Shown here: piece after piece, positions 5,744 to 10,634 of the stretch | How the letters are laid out: each line of letters opens with the position of its first letter | How positions within the stretch are numbered: the first letter of the stretch is position 1 | Notes under the pieces: model-generated | Told to the model about the DNA's origin: nothing | Database searches by the model: none | Seen by the model: only the letters and a program-made list of their open reading frames with translations | Source of the DNA: Gemmatimonadota bacterium | GTDB taxonomy: Bacteria; Gemmatimonadota; Gemmatimonadetes; Gemmatimonadales; GWC2-71-9 | Assembly (NCBI GenBank): GCA_003220955.1 | Contig: QHTW01000165.1 | Span: 1 to 10,634, forward strand | DNA length: 10,634 nt | Direction: 5' to 3' | Translations under genes and position numbers: made by a program

Positions 5744-7102
5744 ATGCGCACATTGTTCGCGCTCCTGCTGGTTCTACCTGGAACATTGCCCGCCCAGGCT
5801 GCCCCCCCTTCGCCGCCGGCTGGACGTATCGCGTTCGAGCAGTTCACGCTGCCGAATGGGCTGCGGGTGATCTACTCCGAAGATCGCTCGACGCCGATCG
5901 TCACAGTCGATGTGTGGTACGAGGTCGGCTCGCGCAACGAGCGCGCGGGCCGCTCCGGTTTCGCGCATCTCTTCGAGCACATGATGTTCGAGGGCTCGGC
6001 GCACGTGAAGAAATCGGAGCATGGCCAGCTCGTGGAGCGCGCCGGCGGGAATTACAACGGCAGCACCGCCGAGGACCGCACGAACTACTACGAGACGGTG
6101 CCGTCGAATCGGCTGAACCTGGCGCTGTGGCTCGAGGCAGATCGGATGCGGTCGCTCGCCATCACGGAGGAGAAGTTCGAGAATCAGCGCCAGGCGGTGA
6201 AGGAGGAGCGCCGGCTCCGCGTGGACAATCAGCCGTACGCCTCAGCGTTTACCGACGGTCTCACCTGGCCGTTCGACAGCGCGACGTGCTTCCCGTACGC
6301 GCACACGGTGATCGGCTCGATGGCCGATCTCGACGCGGCGAAGCTCCCGGATGTCCAGGCGTTCTTCGATACGTACTACGCGCCGAACAACGCCACGCTG
6401 GTGGTGGTCGGCGACTTCAGCCCGGGGGAGCTGCGGCGCCTGGTGAATCAGTACTTCGCCGGCGTGCCAAGTCATGCCGCGCCCGAAGCGCCCCGCTGTG
6501 AGGCCCGGACGGCGACGAAGGCACAACGGCGGGAAGTGCACGACGCCCACGCCAATCTCGATCTGGTCATGCGGCTGTATCGCATTCCCGAACATCGCAG
6601 CGCGGACACCCCGGCTCTCGAAGTGCTCAACATCATCCTCGGCCAGGGCGAGAGCTCACGGCTGAATGTGTCGGTGGTGCGGCGCGACAAGGCAGCGGTC
6701 GGTGCGGGCTCAGTGTTGAATCCCTATGGGTCGCGCAACGGCCCGGGCGTGCTGGCGGCCTATGGCATCGTCAATCAAGGTGTCTCGGCCGACCGCCTCG
6801 ACAGCCTGCTCAGCCAACAGCTCGATTCGATCCGCGCGAACGGCATCACCGCGGCGGAGCTCGACAAGGCCAAGAACATCCTCCGGGCGGGATTCATCGA
6901 CAATCGTGAGACGACGTTCGGGAAAGCGGAGGAGCTGCACCATTACCTCACGTTCCATGCGACGATCGATGAGATCAACACCGATCTCGACCATCTGCTC
7001 GCCGTGACGAGCGACGACGTAAAGCGCGTCGCCAGCACGTATCTCGCTCCCGCGAACTTGACGCTGCTCATTGTGCGCGCTGGTCCTGGAGGTGCCCAAT
7101 GA
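5744..7102 (+). CDS. M16 family zinc metallopeptidase, catalytic subunit (exported)
   Basis: This protein of 452 residues begins with a cleavable signal peptide: one Arg, a leucine-rich core and AQA at 17-19, with probable cleavage after Ala19. It therefore acts in the periplasm. The inverted zinc motif HxxEH is His75-Leu-Phe-Glu78-His79, and the third zinc ligand is probably Glu155 in VKEERR, 76 residues later, as expected for M16. PNGLRVIYSED at the start of the mature protein and GGxYNGSTAEDRTNYYE are typical. The second half-domain has LGQGESSRLN, but no Tyr at the position where M16 proteins usually have GLAY, so the R/Y substrate-binding pair is incomplete. The next gene supplies that segment, suggesting a two-subunit M16B enzyme. 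It starts 4 nt after the amidohydrolase stop with GTGGAG at 5728-5733, so it may be cotranscribed with the catabolic genes or mark a new unit within the run. Confidence 0.94.
   Translation: MRTLFALLLVLPGTLPAQAAPPSPPAGRIAFEQFTLPNGLRVIYSEDRSTPIVTVDVWYEVGSRNERAGRSGFAHLFEHMMFEGSAHVKKSEHGQLVERAGGNYNGSTAEDRTNYYETVPSNRLNLALWLEADRMRSLAITEEKFENQRQAVKEERRLRVDNQPYASAFTDGLTWPFDSATCFPYAHTVIGSMADLDAAKLPDVQAFFDTYYAPNNATLVVVGDFSPGELRRLVNQYFAGVPSHAAPEAPRCEARTATKAQRREVHDAHANLDLVMRLYRIPEHRSADTPALEVLNIILGQGESSRLNVSVVRRDKAAVGAGSVLNPYGSRNGPGVLAAYGIVNQGVSADRLDSLLSQQLDSIRANGITAAELDKAKNILRAGFIDNRETTFGKAEELHHYLTFHATIDEINTDLDHLLAVTSDDVKRVASTYLAPANLTLLIVRAGPGGAQ
7088..7092 (+). promoter_or_regulatory. Strong Shine-Dalgarno (GGAGG) pointing to ATG 7099
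   Basis: GGAGG lies inside the 3' end of the first M16 gene, 6 nt before an ATG at 7099-7101 that overlaps its TGA stop by 4 nt (ATGA). This is the best initiation signal near the second M16 gene. The frame it opens encodes 52 residues, with a weakly signal-peptide-like start (Arg6, Arg13, then TALSVFLAV), and ends at a TGA at 7255-7257. It is not the frame of the conserved M16 protein. The site therefore marks the probable original start of the second subunit, now out of frame. Confidence 0.7.
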
Positions 7103-7103
7103 C

Positions 7104-7173
7104 GGCGGTTAGCCGGTTAGGCGGTTGGACGGGTAGAACGGCTCTGTCGGTGTTTCTAGCCGTCCAACCGCCT
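7104..7173 (+). repeat. Octamer-repeat array and 20-bp imperfect hairpin between the M16 genes
   Basis: From 7104 there are degenerate 8-nt units in register: GGCGGTTA (7104-7111), GCCGGTTA (7112-7119), GGCGGTTG (7120-7127), GACGGGTA (7128-7135). An inverted repeat overlaps them: the left arm at 7119-7138 pairs with the right arm at 7154-7173. It has 14 perfect pairs (AGGCGGTTGGACGG with CCGTCCAACCGCCT), one mismatch, then five more pairs (TAGAA with TTCTA). The loop is the 15 nt at 7139-7153. No T-tract follows, so an intrinsic terminator is unlikely. It resembles a REP-like or octamer-spread palindromic element, and it sits inside the 5' end of the second M16 gene. Whether it is repeated elsewhere in the genome cannot be seen from one window. 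Confidence 0.75.
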
Positions 7174-7253
7174 TCCCCACGCGTCCGCCCGCGCCTGTAC
7201 GGCTGCGCCCGGTCCAGTTTCCGCCATTCCGCGAAGTCGCGCTGCCGAACGGG
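7137..7253 (+). other. Conserved coding sequence upstream of the first in-frame ATG of the second M16 gene
   Basis: The frame of the second M16 protein is open back to a TAG at 7134-7136. Just before ATG 7254 it reads VQFPPFREVALPNG, which is the standard first beta-strand and PNG turn of M16 proteins (compare IAFEQFTLPNGLRV in the neighbour). So real protein sequence extends upstream of 7254, yet there is no ATG, GTG or TTG in this frame between 7137 and 7254; only CTG codons occur, at 7203 and 7242. A frameshift near or within the hairpin element, or a CCCC-tract sequencing slip at 7175-7178, would join this segment to the ATG at 7099. Confidence 0.75.
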
Positions 7254-9179
7254 ATGACACTCCTCCTCGTCGAGAATCACGAACAGCCGACGCTGTCGGT
7301 CAGCCTGAGCTTCCGGGCGGGCAGCGCCTACGATCCCGCCGGCAAAGAAGGCGTCGCGGCGATTGTGGCGGAGCTGTTGACCAAGGGCACGCCCACGCAG
7401 AACGCGGAGCAGATCGCCGCGGCCATCGAGGGCGTCGGCGGCAGCATCGGCGCGAGCGCGGGGGACGATTTTCTCGCGGTGTCCGCCGACGTGCTGAGCG
7501 ATCATGCCGAGCTGGCGTTCTCGCTGCTCGGCGACGTGAGCCGGCGCGCGACGTTCCCCGATCAGGAGCTCGAGCTGGCGCGGACCCGATTCCTGTCGGC
7601 GCTCGAAGTCGAGCTGTCGCAGGCCCAAAACGTCGCCGGCCGGGCGTTCCAGCAGGAGATCTACGGGCGCAATCCCTACGGCCGGAACACCAGCGCTGCC
7701 GCGTACAAAGCGATCACGCGAGACGACGTGGTCGGCTTCGCGGGACGACGGCTGCGTCCGGGTGGCGCACTGCTCGTCGTCGCGGGTGACATCACGCTCC
7801 CACGCGCCCGCGAGCTCGCGACGCAGGCGTTCGGCAGCTGGCGCGGAACCGCGCCGCCGGCGCCCGCCTTCCCGGCCCCGCCGGCCAAGCGCGGCACGGA
7901 CATTCTGCTCGTCAACCGGCCGGGGTCGGTCCAATCGAACATCGTCATCGGCAACACGACGTTCCTGTCGACCGACACGACGTATTACGCCGCGCGTATC
8001 GCGACTCACGTGTTGGGCGGCGGCTCGGACTCGCGCCTGTTCATCATTCTGCGCGAGCAAAAGAGCTGGACCTACGGCTCCTACGCGGCGCTGCGTCGCA
8101 ATCGGGGCGTGGGTTTCTGGCGGGCGACGTTCGAAGGACGCACCGAAGTCACCGACAGCGCGCTGACGGAGTTGCTGCACCAGATCGATCGCATCCGCAC
8201 CGAAACGATTTCCGACAGCGAGCTTGTGGCGGCGAAGGGATTCCTCGTAGGCTCTTTCCCGCTGACGATCGAAACGCCGCGGCAGATCGCCCAGGTGGTG
8301 TCGACGGCTCGGCTCCTCGGGCTGGGGCCGGACTATGTGCAACGTTACCGCGAGCGGCTCGCGGGGGTGAGCTCGGCGCGGGCTCGCGCCGCGGCGCAGC
8401 GCGCGATTCACCGCGACGCCTTTAGCATTGTCGTCGTCGGCGACGCCAAGGCGCTGTACGACAAGCTCAAGGCGATCGCGCCCGTGCGGCTCGTGGACAT
8501 TGCCGGTAAGGCGATGGATCCCGCCGAGCTGAATCCCAAAGGGGGGCCGGTCGCGTTCGATCGCAGTCAGATCGTCGCGCGCCGCGACAGCTTCCACGCG
8601 TTGGTGCAAGGCAACGTGTTCGGCGGCCAGGTTGCGAAGGTCGACGTGATGGGCGATTCGATCGTCTACACGGAGGCGACGACCATCGGTCAGTTCCAGC
8701 AGCAGTCGCGCGTGGTGTTGAACGGCGATCTCTCGATGCGGCGCACCGATCAAACCGGCACGGTCCAGGGTCAGCACACGGAGATCCATCTGAACTATGC
8801 GGATGGGCGCGTCAAAGGCACGTCGATGACCCCGCAACCGGGCGGCACGCCGAAATCGATCACCGTGGATACGACGGTCCCCGCGGGCACAATCGACGAC
8901 AACGCCCTGGCGCTGCTCTTGACCGCGCTGCCGCTCGAACAAGGGAAGACGTTCAACCTGAACGTGTTCTCGACCGGCGAGGGCACGACGAAAGTCGTCA
9001 GCGTGAAGGTCGCTGCCTTCGAGAATGTCGCCGTCCCGGCCGGGACCTTCCCCGCCTATCGCCTCGAGCTGTCGGGAATGCAGCTGCCGCTCGTGATGCA
9101 TGTGACCCAGCAAGCGCCGCGGCGGATCGTCCGCATCGCCCCGACCGGGGCGCCGCTGGTGTTTGAACTCGTGAAATAA
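7254..9179 (+). CDS. M16 family inactive (substrate-binding) subunit fused to a DUF3108-like domain
   Basis: Counting from ATG 7254 this gives 641 residues, but the true N-terminus probably lies upstream in a disturbed region; ATG 7254 has no Shine-Dalgarno and cuts off the first strand. Residues 1 to about 425 form two M16 half-domains. At the HxxEH position the sequence is A36-I-V-A39-E40, so the zinc site is lost. The second half has LGGGSDSRLF followed by REQKSWTYGS with Tyr274, the R...Y segment that binds substrate in M16 enzymes and that the first gene lacks. Residues from about 430 to the end form an extra beta-rich domain (YADGRVKG, then VPAGTFPAYRLELSG) resembling DUF3108. That assignment is tentative. 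With the preceding gene it probably forms a heteromeric periplasmic protease. As read from 7254 it has no signal peptide, which conflicts with a periplasmic partner. Confidence 0.85.
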   Translation: MTLLLVENHEQPTLSVSLSFRAGSAYDPAGKEGVAAIVAELLTKGTPTQNAEQIAAAIEGVGGSIGASAGDDFLAVSADVLSDHAELAFSLLGDVSRRATFPDQELELARTRFLSALEVELSQAQNVAGRAFQQEIYGRNPYGRNTSAAAYKAITRDDVVGFAGRRLRPGGALLVVAGDITLPRARELATQAFGSWRGTAPPAPAFPAPPAKRGTDILLVNRPGSVQSNIVIGNTTFLSTDTTYYAARIATHVLGGGSDSRLFIILREQKSWTYGSYAALRRNRGVGFWRATFEGRTEVTDSALTELLHQIDRIRTETISDSELVAAKGFLVGSFPLTIETPRQIAQVVSTARLLGLGPDYVQRYRERLAGVSSARARAAAQRAIHRDAFSIVVVGDAKALYDKLKAIAPVRLVDIAGKAMDPAELNPKGGPVAFDRSQIVARRDSFHALVQGNVFGGQVAKVDVMGDSIVYTEATTIGQFQQQSRVVLNGDLSMRRTDQTGTVQGQHTEIHLNYADGRVKGTSMTPQPGGTPKSITVDTTVPAGTIDDNALALLLTALPLEQGKTFNLNVFSTGEGTTKVVSVKVAAFENVAVPAGTFPAYRLELSGMQLPLVMHVTQQAPRRIVRIAPTGAPLVFELVK

Positions 9180-9195
9180 CCGGGAGGATTTCGCC

Positions 9196-10602
9196 ATGCG
9201 GTTTGCACTGATCGCGTTGGGGGGGAGCCTCGTCGCGGCGGCCGGATGCGCGTCGGCCGGCGCTCGGACGACGGCAGCGGCTCCCGCGGCGGCTCCTGCG
9301 CCGGTTGCCGCGCAGGATACGGGCATCGGCCCGCAGTATCCCTCGACCTACAAGCGCCACGCCAATCCGCCGGTGCTCATTCGGAATGCGACCATCATGA
9401 CGGCGGCCGGCCAGGAGATTCAGGGCGGCTCGATTCTGCTTCGTGAGGGACGGATCGTGGCCGTCGGCACGAACGTCACCGCGCCGAGCGATGCCACCGT
9501 GGTCGACGGCACCGGGAAGTGGGTCACGCCGGGCGTGATCGACACGCATTCACACATCGGCGTATACGCCGCGCCGGGCACGTTTGCGGAATCCGACGGC
9601 AATGAGGCCACGAACCCGGTGACGGCCGAGGTCTGGGCCGAGCATTCGTTCTGGCCGCAGGATCCGCAGATCCCGCTCGCGATCGCGGGCGGGGTGACGA
9701 CAATCCAGGCGCTGCCAGGATCAGCGAATCTCATCGGCGGCCGCAGCGCGATCCTGAAGCTCGTGCCGGCGCGCTCGGTGGAAGAGATGAAGTTTCCCGG
9801 CGCGCACTACGGGTTGAAGATGGCGTGCGGCGAGAATCCCAAACGCGTTTACGGAAACCGCGGTGGTCCGTCCACGCGGATGGGCAACATCGCCGGCTAC
9901 CGCGCGGCCTTCATCGCCGCGCAAGCCTATCGCCAGAAGTGGGACAAGTGGAACAAGGATCATCAGGGCGATCCCCCGGAGCGCAATCTGCGTAACGAGT
10001 CGCTCGCCGAGGTGCTGCGCGGCAACATCTACGTGCAGAACCACTGCTACCGAGCGGACGAAATGATGCAGATGCTCGATCTCGCCCATGAGTTCGGGTT
10101 CAAGATCCGCTCGTTCCACCACGCGGTGGAGGCGTACAAGATCGCCGACGTGCTGGCGCGCGAGGGCACGGCGGTGTCGATCTGGTCGGACTGGTGGGGC
10201 TTCAAAGAAGAGGCGATGGACGGAATCTACGAGAACGCAGCGCTGGTGCAGCAGGCGGGTGGGCGCGTCGTGATCCACTCCGATGACGCGTCCGGGATTC
10301 AGCGGCTCAATCAGGAAGCGGCGAAGGCGATGTACCACGGGCGGCGCGCCGGAATTCCCATCACGCGCGACCAGGCGGTGCGCTGGTTCACCGCCAACCC
10401 GGCCTGGGTGCTCGGTCTCGACTCGATCGTCGGGACGCTCGAGCCCGGCAAGATGGCCGACGTGGTGCTGTGGTCCGCCGATCCGCTCTCCGTCTATGCC
10501 CGCGCGATTCAGGTCTACAACGACGGCTGGCTCGTGTACGACCGCAACGATCCCGCGCATCAGCCCAAGATGGACTTCACCCTGGGCAGGGGGCAGCCAT
10601 GA
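9196..10602 (+). CDS. Exported imidazolonepropionase-like amidohydrolase, probable lipoprotein
   Basis: This metal-dependent amidohydrolase has 468 residues. The N-terminus is a short signal sequence ending in VAAAGC, so Cys18 is a candidate lipidated residue. The lipobox is imperfect, because Ala occupies the position usually held by Leu. A low-complexity Ala/Pro linker follows (residues about 24-40). The catalytic domain starts with the composite-barrel strand VLIRNATIMTAAG. It has His118-x-His120 in DTHSHIG, His283 (NHCYRADEM), His308/His309 (SFHHAVEAY) and Asp363 (HSDDAS) as probable metal or proton-transfer residues. GTLEPGKMADVVLW is the usual C-terminal signature. Members of this group hydrolyse cyclic amides or dipeptide-like substrates; the substrate here is unknown. 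A strong GGGAGGA at 9182-9188 sits 7 nt before the ATG, 16 nt after the M16 stop. Placed after two protease genes, it may act on peptide products, which is inference. Confidence 0.9.
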   Translation: MRFALIALGGSLVAAAGCASAGARTTAAAPAAAPAPVAAQDTGIGPQYPSTYKRHANPPVLIRNATIMTAAGQEIQGGSILLREGRIVAVGTNVTAPSDATVVDGTGKWVTPGVIDTHSHIGVYAAPGTFAESDGNEATNPVTAEVWAEHSFWPQDPQIPLAIAGGVTTIQALPGSANLIGGRSAILKLVPARSVEEMKFPGAHYGLKMACGENPKRVYGNRGGPSTRMGNIAGYRAAFIAAQAYRQKWDKWNKDHQGDPPERNLRNESLAEVLRGNIYVQNHCYRADEMMQMLDLAHEFGFKIRSFHHAVEAYKIADVLAREGTAVSIWSDWWGFKEEAMDGIYENAALVQQAGGRVVIHSDDASGIQRLNQEAAKAMYHGRRAGIPITRDQAVRWFTANPAWVLGLDSIVGTLEPGKMADVVLWSADPLSVYARAIQVYNDGWLVYDRNDPAHQPKMDFTLGRGQP

Positions 10603-10634
10603 TTGCCTTGCTGCTCGCCCAGACGATCGCGATC
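10599..10634 (+). CDS. Start of a further exported protein (N-terminal fragment)
   Basis: An ATG at 10599 overlaps the amidohydrolase stop by 4 nt (ATGA), with AGGGGG at 10588-10593 five nt upstream. The 12 visible residues, MIALLLAQTIAI, are hydrophobic and look like the beginning of a signal peptide. Another amidohydrolase in tandem would fit genomes of this type, but nothing in the visible part identifies the family. Confidence 0.6.
   Translation, partial: MIALLLAQTIAI

Noticed and set aside
4867..5847. Minus-strand open frame opposite the amidohydrolase-2 gene
   Set aside because: It is an antisense shadow; all metal-binding motifs are on the + strand.
7119..7173. Hairpin as an intrinsic terminator for the first M16 gene
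   Set aside because: The stem is long, but it is followed by CTTCCCC rather than a T-tract, and it lies between genes that appear coupled.
7068..9326. Very long open frame on the minus strand (about 750 codons) opposite the second M16 gene
   Set aside because: It mirrors the codon phase of the + strand gene in a GC-rich sequence, is Arg/His/Ala-rich without recognisable motifs, and the + strand product has clear M16 features.

Overview
The window is high-GC (mid-60s % by eye), every gene lies on the + strand, and coding is almost continuous. It is a chromosomal segment of a soil- or sediment-type Gram-negative bacterium. The pairing of an M16 zinc protease with an inactive M16 partner, followed by a lipoprotein-like metal-dependent amidohydrolase and what looks like another exported protein, reminds me of Gemmatimonadota, with Acidobacteriota as the alternative. 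That placement is recall-based inference; there is no rRNA or marker gene here.

Positions 1-5739 hold a tightly packed CoA-thioester catabolic operon. In order it has: the C-terminus of an NAD-dependent aldehyde dehydrogenase; a PaaJ-type 3-oxoacyl-CoA thiolase; a PaaG-type epoxide/enoyl-CoA isomerase; a shortened BoxB-type diiron aryl-CoA oxygenase with all six predicted iron ligands; a cytoplasmic glycerophosphodiester phosphodiesterase; a PaaH-type 3-hydroxyacyl-CoA dehydrogenase with a conserved ~15-residue segment missing; and an amidohydrolase-2 family hydrolase. Every junction overlaps by 1 or 4 nt (GTGA, TGATG, TGATG, GTGA, ATGA, TTGA), so translational coupling is likely. The logic is the aerobic hybrid route for aromatics: form an aryl-CoA, epoxidise the ring, isomerise, open the ring, then beta-oxidise. 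The unusual point is that the oxygenase belongs to the single-polypeptide benzoyl-CoA (Box) branch, whereas its companions are most like phenylacetate (Paa) enzymes. No CoA ligase, oxygenase reductase or canonical ring-opening enzyme (PaaZ or BoxC) is visible in the window.

Positions 5744-9179 hold two adjacent M16 peptidase-family genes. The first has a signal peptide and an intact HxxEH zinc site. The second has lost the zinc site, keeps the R...Y-type substrate-binding segment, and carries an extra C-terminal beta-rich domain resembling DUF3108. They look like the catalytic and substrate-binding halves of a periplasmic protease. The 5' end of the second gene is disturbed. A strong ribosome-binding site and an ATG overlap the first gene's stop codon but lead into the wrong frame. 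An octamer-repeat array and a 20-bp hairpin sit between that ATG and the conserved coding frame.

Positions 9196-10602 encode an exported, probably lipid-anchored metal-dependent amidohydrolase with its own strong ribosome-binding site. A further gene, starting with a signal-peptide-like sequence, begins at 10599 and runs off the window. No RNA genes, CRISPR arrays, insertion sequences or convincing terminators were seen. No stretch over 300 nt lacks a gene; the longest is about 150 nt (7103-7253).
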